Shown: positions 45,929 through 55,380 of the stretch, in pieces | Layout of the letters: every line of letters starts with the position of its first letter | How positions within the stretch are numbered: the first letter of the stretch is position 1 | Assembly: GCF_011634775.1 (NCBI RefSeq) | Contig: NZ_JAALXT010000002.1 | Coordinates: 744,001-808,000 of the forward strand | DNA: 64,000 nt | Origin: Thalassoroseus pseudoceratinae | GTDB lineage: Bacteria > Planctomycetota > Planctomycetia > Planctomycetales > Planctomycetaceae | Direction of reading: 5' to 3' | Made by a program: the position numbers and the translations under genes | The notes under the pieces: model-generated | What the model saw: the letters and a program-made list of their open reading frames with translations, nothing else | Databases searched by the model: none | Told to the model about the DNA's origin: nothing

Positions 45929-48166
45929 ATGAATTCCACACTCTGTCGGCGTCGATTCGTCGGTTTCATCGTCATCATTCTTGTGTTGATCAGTTCCCGA
46001 CAGGCATTCGCGGAAGTGCCGGACGTGTTTGCGTTTTCGGTGGATGAATACCAACCGGTGACGACTTCGACGGTCCAGGGATCACCGGAACCGCCGCTCC
46101 CGTTCACCGTCGAGCGAGCTTATCCAGGCTGGAAAGTCGTCCGTCCTGTTTTCGTGACAACGCAACCGGGAACACGACGGTTGGTTTATCTCGATCAACC
46201 AGAGAACACACAAAAATCACGGTTATGCCGGACATTGGCCGATCCGAGTGAGAGCACGGAAACGGAAGTCTTGGTCGACTTGGAAAGTCTGGCTTACGAC
46301 GTGGCTTTCCACCCGGAGTTCCGCAAGAACGGCTATCTCTACGTTGGACACAATCGCAAGAAGGATGACGACGAGAAGTACACGTGCATCACCCGGTACA
46401 CGATGCAGACTGAATCGCCTTACAAGCTGGATGCCGAGTCGGCGGTGGAGATCATTTCTTGGAAATCCAATGGTCACAACGGAGCGGCGGTGGCGTTCGG
46501 GACGGATGGCATGTTGTTTGTCACCAGCGGCGACGGCACGAGCGATTCTGATGGAGACCTCGTCGGTCAACGGATGGACTTGCTACTGGCGAAGGTGTTG
46601 CGGATTGATGTCGATCACCCCGCGAACGGGAAAATGTACTCGGTGCCGAAGGACAATCCGTTCGTCGGCCAACCGGGAGTCGCCCCGGAGACGTGGGCGT
46701 ATGGTTTGCGGAATCCTTGGCGAATTGCGGTGGATTCGAAGTTGGGGCACGTTTGGGTGGCTCAAAACGGGCAGGATCTTTGGGAACAGGTTTATCTCGT
46801 CAATCCTGGCGACAACTACGGTTGGAGCGTCTACGAAGGGAGCCATCCGTTCTATCTCAATCGTGAACTCGGGCCGACACCGCATGTGAAGCCGATCTTT
46901 GAGCATCACCACACCGTTGCCCGGTCGCTCACCGGGGGAGAGGTCTTGTGGAGCCGGCAGTTCCCGGAACTCGACGGCGTTTATACCTACGGAGATTACT
47001 CGACCGGACGTGTCTGGGCGGCTCGCGTGGATGCAGATGGGCAGGTGAAGTGGCATCGCGAGATTGCAGACACAAGCTTGCAAATCACCGGGTTCGGAAT
47101 TGATCCCGATGGGGAATTGCTGATTTGCGATCACCAGCCGGATGGCGGATTCTATCGGCTCAAGCGAACGCCAATGCAGTCAGCACCATCCCAATTCCCG
47201 CGGAAGCTCTCCGAGAGTGGATTGTTCGCATCGGTGAAGGAACATCGTTTGTTGCCGGGGGCGATACCGTATTCCGTCAACGCACCGTTGTGGTCGGACG
47301 GAGCGTTCAAAGCCCGCTGGATTGTCATTCCGGCGAGTGATGAAAAATCGGCATCGAAAATTAAACTCGCTAACTACAAAGGTTGGGATTTTCCTGAAGA
47401 GACAGTGATCGTCAAATCGTTCGCGTTGGAGTCGGAAAAAGGAAATCCCGCGAGTCGGAAGTGGATCGAAACACGGTTCCTCACGAAGCAACAGGGCGAA
47501 TGGGCCGGGTATTCCTACCGCTGGAACGACGAACAAACGGATGCCATGCTTGTTTCGGATGCAGGAGCCGATGACGTCTTCTCAGTGAAAACGACCGACG
47601 GAATCCGCGAGCAGAAATGGCATTTCCCGAGTCGCACGGAATGCATGGTTTGTCATAGCCGTGCCGCCGGCTTCACGTTGGGGTTGTCGACGGGGCAGAT
47701 GGATAAGTCGCATGATTACGGTTCCATTCAGGAAAACCAGCTAACCGTGCTTGAGCAGCTCGGTCTCGTGAACAAGCCTGTCAAGAAGCCAAAGTTCCAG
47801 TCGCTTGTCGATCCCCATGATAAATCCGCGGATCTCACTCGGCGGGTGAAATCGTACCTGCATGCGAACTGTGCGCAATGTCATGTCCGAGCTGGGGGAG
47901 GAAATTCACAAATCGAACTAAGTTTTGGTACGCCATTGGAGAAAATGAACATCGTCGATGTAAAGCCGATGCATCACAAGTTCGATCTGCCCGAGCCCCG
48001 ACTGGTCGCTCCCGGTGAACCGGAACGATCGGTCTTGCTGCACCGCATGAAAATTCGCGGTCCCGGCCAAATGCCGCAATTGGCGACGTTTCATCAGGAC
48101 GAGCAAGCAGTCAAACTGCTGACCGAGTGGATTCAATCTCTTCCGCAACCTGAAAAGTCCGAATAA
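45929..48166 (+). CDS. Sorbosone/glucose dehydrogenase-like propeller with C-terminal di-haem domain
   Basis: 745 codons from ATG 45929, with GAGGGA 11 bases upstream; a TTG one codon earlier is possible. Signal peptide: FVGFIVIILVLISSRQAFA. The propeller (about 55-400) shows the PQQ-dependent aldose dehydrogenase pattern: VAFHPEFRKNGYLYVGH, NGHNGAAVAFGTDGMLF, YGLRNPWRIAVD and PGDNYGWSVYEG. A C-terminal region matching the TIGR03806-type domain carries haem-c motifs CMVCH (572-576) and CAQCH (648-652). It should oxidise a sugar in the periplasm and pass electrons to its haems, by inference. Confidence 0.94.
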   Translation: MNSTLCRRRFVGFIVIILVLISSRQAFAEVPDVFAFSVDEYQPVTTSTVQGSPEPPLPFTVERAYPGWKVVRPVFVTTQPGTRRLVYLDQPENTQKSRLCRTLADPSESTETEVLVDLESLAYDVAFHPEFRKNGYLYVGHNRKKDDDEKYTCITRYTMQTESPYKLDAESAVEIISWKSNGHNGAAVAFGTDGMLFVTSGDGTSDSDGDLVGQRMDLLLAKVLRIDVDHPANGKMYSVPKDNPFVGQPGVAPETWAYGLRNPWRIAVDSKLGHVWVAQNGQDLWEQVYLVNPGDNYGWSVYEGSHPFYLNRELGPTPHVKPIFEHHHTVARSLTGGEVLWSRQFPELDGVYTYGDYSTGRVWAARVDADGQVKWHREIADTSLQITGFGIDPDGELLICDHQPDGGFYRLKRTPMQSAPSQFPRKLSESGLFASVKEHRLLPGAIPYSVNAPLWSDGAFKARWIVIPASDEKSASKIKLANYKGWDFPEETVIVKSFALESEKGNPASRKWIETRFLTKQQGEWAGYSYRWNDEQTDAMLVSDAGADDVFSVKTTDGIREQKWHFPSRTECMVCHSRAAGFTLGLSTGQMDKSHDYGSIQENQLTVLEQLGLVNKPVKKPKFQSLVDPHDKSADLTRRVKSYLHANCAQCHVRAGGGNSQIELSFGTPLEKMNIVDVKPMHHKFDLPEPRLVAPGEPERSVLLHRMKIRGPGQMPQLATFHQDEQAVKLLTEWIQSLPQPEKSE

Positions 48167-48228
48167 GGTAAGAACCGTCGACTCAGGCAGTATCGCATCG
48201 TTGCATTCCATTGCCTATGATGCTCCGC

Positions 48229-49365
48229 ATGAGTCATTTTGCCTTTGAATTGGAACAGACAGACCCAACCGGTGCGAGAGCCGGAATTTGGCGAACGCCG
48301 CACGGTTCCGTAAAAACGCCAGCATTTATGCCGGTGGGTACGTTGGCGAGCGTGAAAGGCATCACGCCGGATCAATTGCGGGATGCCCGCGTGCAGATGG
48401 TGCTGGCGAACACCTACCATTTAGCGCTTCGTCCCGGTGCGGATGTTGTAGCCGATATGGGTGGACTGCATCAGTTCATGCAATGGGATGGGCCAATTCT
48501 GACGGACAGCGGTGGGTTTCAAGTTTTCAGCTTGGCTCAATTGTCGGACCTCAACGATGAACGCGTGGTGTTCCGGTCTCACATCGACGGTTCGCCGTTC
48601 GAGCTCACGCCGGAGAAGGCCGTCCACATTCAAGAGCAACTCGGTGCGGACTGCATCATGTGCCTGGATGAATGTCCGCCAATCGAGTCGCAACCCAAAT
48701 CTGAAGCTGCACAAACGGAACGTTTGGAAATCGCTGTCCGTCGCACAACTGCATGGGCTCGGCGGTGTCGGGATGCTCAAAGACGCGATGATCAAGCGTT
48801 GTTTGGAATCGTGCAGGGCGGGATCGATCCAAAGCTGCGGGAAAAGTCAGCGTGTGAATTGCTGGAACTCGACTTCCCGGGTTACGCGGTTGGTGGGCTG
48901 AGCGTTGGCGAAGATCCGGTCGATATGTACCGTACTCTGGATTTCACCACGCCGCATCTGCCCACGGATCGACCGCGATATCTGATGGGGGTCGGTCGGC
49001 CGCTTGACTTAATCGAAGGTGTTCTGCGTGGCATTGACCTGTTCGATTGCGTCATGCCGACTCGCAACGGACGCAACGCGACGGCGTTTACATCGGTCGG
49101 CCGTGTGCGGATGCGGAACCTTAGCCATCAACGCGATGATGCTCCATTGGACCCGAATTGCGCGTGTTTGACGTGTCGCACGTTCAGCAGGGCTTACCTG
49201 CGTCACCTATTCGTCGCGGGCGAAATGTTGGGGCCGATTCTGCTATCGTTGCACAACATCGCTTACTATCAAACCTTGCTTCGAGACCTTCGATCGGCCA
49301 TTGAATCTGGTTCTGCGGCGGAGTTTCGCACCCGATACCTTGCCGCCCCGAATGAGTCCGTCTAA
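48229..49365 (+). CDS. tgt: Queuine tRNA-ribosyltransferase (tRNA-guanine transglycosylase)
   Basis: 378 codons from ATG 48229 (in-frame ATGs at 48217 and 48220 also possible; no clear Shine-Dalgarno). It exchanges guanine 34 of tRNAs for Asp, Asn, His and Tyr with preQ1 in bacteria. Key residues: Asp93 in [16 protein letters not shown] substrate loop, nucleophile Asp273 in [13 protein letters not shown], and zinc ligands Cys311, Cys313, Cys316 and His342. Length is normal. It opens a tgt-yajC-membrane protein-secDF block, the order known from E. coli (tgt-yajC-secD-secF) with one extra gene. Confidence 0.97.
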   Translation: MSHFAFELEQTDPTGARAGIWRTPHGSVKTPAFMPVGTLASVKGITPDQLRDARVQMVLANTYHLALRPGADVVADMGGLHQFMQWDGPILTDSGGFQVFSLAQLSDLNDERVVFRSHIDGSPFELTPEKAVHIQEQLGADCIMCLDECPPIESQPKSEAAQTERLEIAVRRTTAWARRCRDAQRRDDQALFGIVQGGIDPKLREKSACELLELDFPGYAVGGLSVGEDPVDMYRTLDFTTPHLPTDRPRYLMGVGRPLDLIEGVLRGIDLFDCVMPTRNGRNATAFTSVGRVRMRNLSHQRDDAPLDPNCACLTCRTFSRAYLRHLFVAGEMLGPILLSLHNIAYYQTLLRDLRSAIESGSAAEFRTRYLAAPNESV

Positions 49366-49489
49366 AATCCGCGCTGAAAAATAGGCGAAGTCGCGTGCCA
49401 AGCTGGGGATTTTCCGTTAAGATTCCCGGTCCGCTGGCGAATTGTCAACGATACATCCTCAAATTCGGTAACGAATCCGAAAGAATTTC

Positions 49490-49867
49490 ATGTTCAATTT
49501 GGCTTGGTTTTCGACGTTTTTGCTCCTCGCCGAGGAGGCAGCCAACAAACCTAATGCGCCAGAACCTCCGAATCTGCTGATGTGGATGTTCCCGTTCTTG
49601 GCGATCATGATTCTCTTTCAATTCATGTTCAGCCCACAGAAAAAAGAACAAAAACGGGTCGAGCAGTTGAAATCGTCGTTGAAGAAGAACGATTCGATCG
49701 TCACAGCGGGCGGCATTTTGGGAACCATTGTGCAAGTTCACACCGAACGCGACGAAGCCACTGTGAAAGTCGACGAAAACACGCGGTTGCGAATGAAGCT
49801 CGGCAGCATTTATGCAGCGGGCTCGGCGACCGATTCCGACAAGAAATCGGATACCGAGTCAAAGTAA
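49490..49867 (+). CDS. yajC: Preprotein translocase subunit YajC
   Basis: 125 codons from ATG 49490. One TM helix (about 30-46: LLMWMFPFLAIMILFQF) is followed by the diagnostic SPQKKEQKRVEQLKSSLKKNDSIVTAGGILGTIV. It forms the SecDF-YajC complex at the SecYEG translocon. The N-terminal extension (AEEAANKPNAPEPP) before the TM helix is Pro- and Ala-rich, and the C-terminus ends with an acidic/Lys tail. It lies 124 bases after tgt. Confidence 0.96.
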   Translation: MFNLAWFSTFLLLAEEAANKPNAPEPPNLLMWMFPFLAIMILFQFMFSPQKKEQKRVEQLKSSLKKNDSIVTAGGILGTIVQVHTERDEATVKVDENTRLRMKLGSIYAAGSATDSDKKSDTESK

Positions 49868-49970
49868 CAAGTCTGCGGAGTGTAGCGACGAAGGCCGCGA
49901 GTTGCGGTGTTCCCATGATCTCCAGTTATTGCATGATCTCCAATTATTGAACGATACAGGGACGGAATAG

Positions 49971-50417
49971 ATGTCGAACCCGTTGACGTTTGCAGTCACC
50001 CAGGCGGATTTGGAAGCCGGTGTCGTGCCCGGTTGGTTGAAGCTGACGATCACCGTTTTGGTGTTCGTTTTGCCGTTTATTGTCGGCAACCTGCTGGCCC
50101 GAGGGCTGAAAGTCCGCGAATGGGGCTTCAAGATGAGCGTGATTTTGCTGGCGACCACGGTTGCCGCAATGCCTTTCTTGTATCAGCTGATTGCCGGTTC
50201 CTATGCCGACACCAACTACGAAGCCAAACTCGCCGAATGGGAAGCGAATCAAGAACGGTTCGACATTTCGGAGGAAACTGTCGCCGAGCTGGAAAAACGG
50301 CGTGAAAACCTTCGCGTGATGACCAGTGAAGCCGACCGATCGGGCGAACCGTTGGAGGAAACGTCTCCGGAAGGTGCTCCGGCTGAGTCGGACACGCCAT
50401 CGGGCACCGAGGGATGA
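49971..50417 (+). CDS. Uncharacterised membrane protein inserted between yajC and secDF
   Basis: 148 codons from ATG 49971. Two TM helices are visible, about 23-44 (LKLTITVLVFVLPFIVGNLL) and 56-75 (MSVILLATTVAAMPFLYQLI). A long acidic C-terminal tail follows (AKLAEWEANQERFDISEETVAELEKRRENL...), the first part helical and the last 30 residues Glu/Ser/Pro-rich. No named family. Its stop overlaps ATG 50414 in the secDF frame (ATGA), and its place inside a core Sec operon suggests a role in export. That role is inferred from position only. Confidence 0.85.
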   Translation: MSNPLTFAVTQADLEAGVVPGWLKLTITVLVFVLPFIVGNLLARGLKVREWGFKMSVILLATTVAAMPFLYQLIAGSYADTNYEAKLAEWEANQERFDISEETVAELEKRRENLRVMTSEADRSGEPLEETSPEGAPAESDTPSGTEG

Positions 50418-50524
50418 CGGTGGAGGCGTCTTCTTCGCACTCGGATGTGGCGAGTGATCAGCCGCAAACGGCCTTGTTTGAATCAACTTGTTTTTCGGTC
50501 GTGGACGACCCAAAGGAAATTTCC

Positions 50525-53500
50525 ATGTCAGAACGGACGGTTCGGACTCGTCAGTCCGCAGCGACCCGACTTCGGTATTGTGGTTTGGTCATTGTGCTGA
50601 TCGGGCTCTTCGGCGGTAGTAGTGGTTGTGGCAAGCCCAGCCCGATTCCGGCTTTGCGAGATCTGGGAGCCGAAGTTAAAATCAATCGGGATGAGCGTCG
50701 CCGCATCACCATGGTGCGTTTCCCCGCGGGAGCCGATGATGCCGCTCTCGAACCGATTACGCAGATCGGCGATACCAGCATGCTGACCGATATCGACCTG
50801 TCCCAAACCGCCATCACCGACGAGGGGCTGAAGTCGCTAGCAGGCTTGAAGAATCTTCAGGTCTTGAACCTGGATGGAACACAAGTCACTGATGCCGCCT
50901 TGCCCGAATTGGCCAAGCATCCCAAGTTGCGGGAACTTTCAATCGCTGACACGAGCATCACAGACGAAGGCTTGCTCGAACACATTGGCGACTTTGAGAG
51001 CCTGACAATTCTCGACATCGCTCGTCCCGGCAAACCGGAAAAACCCGAACCCCATACCATGCTCTCCGCATTGGATTTCGGGATCGACCTCGCCGGTGGA
51101 ACCAACTTGATCTACCAAGTCGACCGAGTCGCACTTCAAGAGAAGATTCAAGAAGAGTTGGATCAAGCCGGTGATGAAGCAGCTGTCACAAGAGGGCAAA
51201 TCGAAGAACGCATCTCCGGTGATGTGATGGATCAAATGGTCGGGGCGGTTTCCCGGCGTTTGAATCCCTCTGGTGTTGAAGAAATTACCGTTCGCCGCGT
51301 GGGATCCGACCGGATTGAGGTCATCATTCCGAAAGCGGACCGCGAGACAATTGAACGCAAAAAGGCTGAGATGACCCGTTTGGGCAGTCTCGAATTCGCG
51401 ATCTTGGGAACGTCATTCAATCCCGAGCATGAAAAGTTTTACGAGCAGATCACCGAGCAAGGAACCGACGATCTTTACATCGAAGGCGAACTGCGAGCCA
51501 GTTGGCGTTCTGTCGGTGTCGGCAAAGATGGCCGACCGAAGCCTGTTTCCTTTGACGACAACTCCGATCAGTATCCGGTCTACAGTGATTCTCAAGGCCG
51601 TGCGTTGGTGATCTTCGAGAGAAAAAATGATCGCGTCACGGGGGAATACCTTCGGAATGCTTCGCCGACCACTGACGAGAACGGTCGATTGGCTGTGAGT
51701 TTTCAGTTCTATCCGCAAGGGGCGACCCGCTTCTCCCGCTTGACCGCGAACCACCAAGGTGGCGAGCAGCGGAAATACCGTTTGTCGATTCTGTTGGATG
51801 GTTTGATTCATTCGGCACCGAGCATCAACAGTGTGATTTCCTCACAAGGGCAGATCACCGGTCGGTTCACTCGCGAAGAAGTCGACGAGTTGGTGAATGT
51901 CCTGAACGCTGGTGCTCTGGCAGTGCCAATCCTGAAAGACCCCATCAGCGAGCAAACCGTTAGCCCGCTGCTTGGTGAAGAAGTGCGACGAAAAGGAATT
52001 ATGGCCATCGGAATTGCCGGTGCCGCCGTCTTCGTCTTCATGCTTCTTTATTACCGTTTTGCCGGTGTGGTGGCCAACACCTGCTTGCTGCTCAACATTC
52101 TTCTGGTCATCGGTACGATGGCCATGATCGACGCCACATTCACACTGCCAGGTTTGGCGGGGATCGTGTTGACGATCGGGATGGCAGTGGATGCAAACGT
52201 GCTGATCTTTGAGCGGATGCGAGAGGAACGAACACGCGGTTCCAGCCCACGTATGGCGATTCAAAACGGTTTTGGCCGAGCCTTTACCGCGATTGTCGAT
52301 GCCAACATGACGACCTTAATCGTCGCCGTCGTGCTCTACATGATTGGTACCGACCAAGTCCGGGGATTTGCCGTGACTTTGTTCATCGGGATCATCATGT
52401 CGATGTTCACCGCACTCTACTTCGGACGTTTGGTCTTCGATCTGTGTGAACGCAAACGTTGGATCAAAGAGCCGATCGGCAAGTCGTTCCTCACACCACC
52501 GCATTTGGATTTCATCGGCAAACGCCGCATTGCGTTTGTTGTCTCGATCGTGTTGATTGTCGCTGGTATGAGCACGCTCTTCATGCGGGGATCGGACAAT
52601 CTGGACATCGACTTCAGCGGCGGCACGATGCTGACGTTTGAACTGACCGAGCCTCAAGAGTTCAGTGATGTCAAAGCCGCATTGCAGGCTGGTTTCGAAG
52701 ACGAGACCATCACCGTCGAGAAACTCAGCGACATCGGGGAAGATACCGGTTCCGAGAAAGGGCGGATGTTCCGTGTTCGCTCCAAGAAGCCGGATACCGA
52801 GGTGGTGGAAGATGAAGTTCGGTCAATTCTGAAAGAACAGAATTATCAGCTGCAAACCGTTGCTGCGACCGTCGGCGAAATCCAAGCCGGAAAAGAGGAC
52901 GCGGAAGAAGAAGCAACCGATAGTTTCCGCGGTCATCGCGTGCCGGTCACGTTCAACCCACCAATCGCGGAAAGCCGAATCCGTCAGGCGTTCGAGAACG
53001 CATTAGGGGAACTCAGCCAACCAATTCCCGATTCGGATAAGACGGAACCCGTTTACGAACGACCGGAGTCACTCTTCAAAATTGTCGATTTGGAAGAGTC
53101 TTCCGAAGTTCAAGAAGGCGAAGACGGCTCTGCTCAGACCGAAACGGTGTACGCATCCGCGACGATCCAGGTCGTTCCGGTTGTCGAGCGTGAGAATCTC
53201 GATAAAGCCGTGAGCAACATGGTCAGCGGATTTGCCGAGGCGGACTTCGCAGAAGTGAATAACTTCTCCAGTTCCGTCGGGGACGAAATGCAACAATCGG
53301 CCTTGATGGCGATGTTGGTGAGTTTGGTTGCCATCGTCGCTTACATTTGGTTCCGCTTCCAACGGATTACCTTCGGTTTGGCCGCTGTGTTGGCATTGGT
53401 GCACGACGTGCTTGTCGTGCTCGGCGGTGTGGCGTTGGTTTCCTACGGTGCGTCTCAACTGGGCATTACCGTCCTGAAGCTGGAAGACTTCAAAATCAAT

Positions 53501-53839
53501 TTGCCGATGATTGCCGCATTCATGACGATTGTCGGTTACTCGCTCAACGATACGATCGTGGTGTTTGACCGAATCCGGGAAGTCCGTGGAAAGAACCCCG
53601 CTCTCACGGAGCAAATGATTAATACCAGCCTCAACCAAACGCTCTCACGAACGTTGCTGACATCGCTCACCACTTGGATTGTGGTTGCGATTCTCTACTG
53701 GTTCGGTGGCGAGGGGATTCATGGCTTCGCATTCTGTTTGGTGTTGGGCGTGATCGTCGGAACCTACAGTTCCATCTACGTTGCCAGCCCGGCTCTCCTT
53801 TGGCTGATGAACCGAGGAAACCGCACCAAAGCGGCGTGA
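50525..53839 (+). CDS. secDF: Protein translocase SecDF fusion with N-terminal leucine-rich repeats
   Basis: 1,104 codons from ATG 50525 with AAAGGAA upstream; ATG 50414, coupled to the previous stop, would add 37 poorly conserved residues. TM1 is about 16-34 and ends GSSGC, a weak lipobox-like Cys35. Residues about 86-167 form 3-4 leucine-rich repeats (LTDIDLSQTAITDEGLKSL, LQVLNLDGTQVTDAALPEL, LRELSIADTSITDEGL) before the SecD P1 motif LDFGIDLAGGTNLIYQVD. SecD ends with GLAGIVLTIGMAVDANVL; SecF starts LDFIGKRRIAFVV and has FSGGTMLTFEL and GYSLNDTIVVFDRIRE. SecDF uses proton motive force to complete Sec export. LRRs here are unusual. Confidence 0.96.
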   Translation: MSERTVRTRQSAATRLRYCGLVIVLIGLFGGSSGCGKPSPIPALRDLGAEVKINRDERRRITMVRFPAGADDAALEPITQIGDTSMLTDIDLSQTAITDEGLKSLAGLKNLQVLNLDGTQVTDAALPELAKHPKLRELSIADTSITDEGLLEHIGDFESLTILDIARPGKPEKPEPHTMLSALDFGIDLAGGTNLIYQVDRVALQEKIQEELDQAGDEAAVTRGQIEERISGDVMDQMVGAVSRRLNPSGVEEITVRRVGSDRIEVIIPKADRETIERKKAEMTRLGSLEFAILGTSFNPEHEKFYEQITEQGTDDLYIEGELRASWRSVGVGKDGRPKPVSFDDNSDQYPVYSDSQGRALVIFERKNDRVTGEYLRNASPTTDENGRLAVSFQFYPQGATRFSRLTANHQGGEQRKYRLSILLDGLIHSAPSINSVISSQGQITGRFTREEVDELVNVLNAGALAVPILKDPISEQTVSPLLGEEVRRKGIMAIGIAGAAVFVFMLLYYRFAGVVANTCLLLNILLVIGTMAMIDATFTLPGLAGIVLTIGMAVDANVLIFERMREERTRGSSPRMAIQNGFGRAFTAIVDANMTTLIVAVVLYMIGTDQVRGFAVTLFIGIIMSMFTALYFGRLVFDLCERKRWIKEPIGKSFLTPPHLDFIGKRRIAFVVSIVLIVAGMSTLFMRGSDNLDIDFSGGTMLTFELTEPQEFSDVKAALQAGFEDETITVEKLSDIGEDTGSEKGRMFRVRSKKPDTEVVEDEVRSILKEQNYQLQTVAATVGEIQAGKEDAEEEATDSFRGHRVPVTFNPPIAESRIRQAFENALGELSQPIPDSDKTEPVYERPESLFKIVDLEESSEVQEGEDGSAQTETVYASATIQVVPVVERENLDKAVSNMVSGFAEADFAEVNNFSSSVGDEMQQSALMAMLVSLVAIVAYIWFRFQRITFGLAAVLALVHDVLVVLGGVALVSYGASQLGITVLKLEDFKINLPMIAAFMTIVGYSLNDTIVVFDRIREVRGKNPALTEQMINTSLNQTLSRTLLTSLTTWIVVAILYWFGGEGIHGFAFCLVLGVIVGTYSSIYVASPALLWLMNRGNRTKAA

Positions 53840-53853
53840 TTTCGAGTCGACAA

Positions 53854-53894
53854 AAAAGAAAGCCTCGTGTTCGAATGGAACACGAGGCTTTTTC
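53854..53894. terminator. Bidirectional intrinsic terminator after secDF
   Basis: AAGCCTCGTGTTC (53860-53872) pairs perfectly with GAACACGAGGCTT (53878-53890) around a five-base loop, then TTTC. A-run at 53852-53857 lets it also stop the convergent DUF1501 gene. Confidence 0.92.
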
Positions 53895-53932
53895 ATTGCG
53901 CCGATGTTGTTCAGCGAAGGACACAATTCGTT

Positions 53933-55363
53933 CTATGCGATAATCTCGTCGATGGGGTGGCCATGATCGATATCTAGCCGTTTGCGACCGGGGATTTCGA
54001 GTCGGCGGGAATCGAGACCGAGTTGTTTCAGAATCGTGGCATGAATGTCTGTCACATAATGGCGATTCTCTACAGCGTGGAAGCCAATCTCGTCGGTCGC
54101 ACCATGGACAACACCGCGTTTCAATCCACCGCCTGCCATCCAAACCGAGAAACCAAAGATGTGGTGATCACGACCATCGGAACTTTGCGATCCCGGTGTC
54201 CGACCAAATTCGGAGGCGAAGACGACCAGAGTTTCATCGAGAAGCCCTCGACGATCCAAGTCGGCGAGCAATCCACCGATCGGTTGATCGACAGCCTTGG
54301 CGTTCTTGGAGTGATTAGCCTTCAAGCCGCGATGAGCGTCCCAGGCTCCGGCTCCACCGCCGCCATGTTGAATCTGGATAAATCGCACGCCACGTTCCAC
54401 CATGCGACGGGCGGCGAGCAACTGCATACCGAATTGCTTTGAATGGGGCTGGTTGATGCCGTACAACTCCTGCGTCTCGGCAGTCTCTTGGGCGAAGTTC
54501 ACAACGTCGGGGACGGATTGCTGCATCCGAAACGCAAGTTCATACGATGCGATTCTCGCGGTGAGGGCGGGGTCATCGGGGTACTCGACGCCCCGAATTG
54601 TATTTAGCTGCCCAATGAGATTCTCACCGATTGCTCGTTCGTCTGGATGAAACGCCCGAGCGGGACGGCTGTAATTCAGCGGGTTCTTTGGATCAATTCT
54701 CAATGGAACGGCGTCGTGTGATGGTCCCAGATAATGTCCATCCCGCTTGTTCCAGTACTCACGTTTGCCGATGGAAATGAACTGCGGTAGATTCTCGTTG
54801 AGCGAGCCCAACCCGTAATGCACCCAGGCCCCCAGGGTCGGAAAATCTCCTTCATTGCGATGCCGCCCGGAGTGGAATTGGGTTTGTGCTCCGTGGTTGC
54901 TGTCGGTCGTCCACATCGAACGCACGACGGCCAGCTTGTCCGCCTGTTTGGCGAGGTGTGGAAACCAATCGCTGATTTCGATTCCACTTTCCCCGTGTTT
55001 TCGATAGCCCGTCTGAAGCGGATAAAGGGTGTTGCGTTGATTTCCATTACCATCGGGAACGACCAAACGTTCCAACGCCAACTTTTCAGGATCCTGGGCA
55101 TCGGCGAATGGTGTTTCGGCAATTGTCTTTCCGCCGTACTTGTTCAGCATCGGCTTCGGGTCGAAACTCTCCATCTGGCTGACACCGCCATTCATGAACA
55201 ACCAAATGACGCTCTTCGCCTTTGGAGTGAAGTGCGGTTGTCCGGTCGGTGGCGACCAGTGATGTTCCTTGGCCACTCCCTCACGGTGTAAGAGGGCACC
55301 CAGGGCCAACCCTGTGAAACCCATACCCATGTCGGCCAGAAAGGTGCGACGATGATGCATCAT
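53933..55363 (-). CDS. DUF1501 domain-containing protein, Tat-exported
   Basis: 476 codons from ATG 55363 ([22 protein letters not shown]), a twin-arginine signal. The mature part has [21 protein letters not shown], the opening motif of this DUF1501 subclass, [17 protein letters not shown], and the later [13 protein letters not shown] and [15 protein letters not shown]. It follows the PSD1-type cytochrome gene by only 17 bases, the classic planctomycete pair. Function unknown, probably periplasmic and linked to the partner cytochrome. Confidence 0.95.
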   Translation of the reverse strand: MMHHRRTFLADMGMGFTGLALGALLHREGVAKEHHWSPPTGQPHFTPKAKSVIWLFMNGGVSQMESFDPKPMLNKYGGKTIAETPFADAQDPEKLALERLVVPDGNGNQRNTLYPLQTGYRKHGESGIEISDWFPHLAKQADKLAVVRSMWTTDSNHGAQTQFHSGRHRNEGDFPTLGAWVHYGLGSLNENLPQFISIGKREYWNKRDGHYLGPSHDAVPLRIDPKNPLNYSRPARAFHPDERAIGENLIGQLNTIRGVEYPDDPALTARIASYELAFRMQQSVPDVVNFAQETAETQELYGINQPHSKQFGMQLLAARRMVERGVRFIQIQHGGGGAGAWDAHRGLKANHSKNAKAVDQPIGGLLADLDRRGLLDETLVVFASEFGRTPGSQSSDGRDHHIFGFSVWMAGGGLKRGVVHGATDEIGFHAVENRHYVTDIHATILKQLGLDSRRLEIPGRKRLDIDHGHPIDEIIA

Positions 55364-55380
55364 TTTCTATTCCTAACGGG

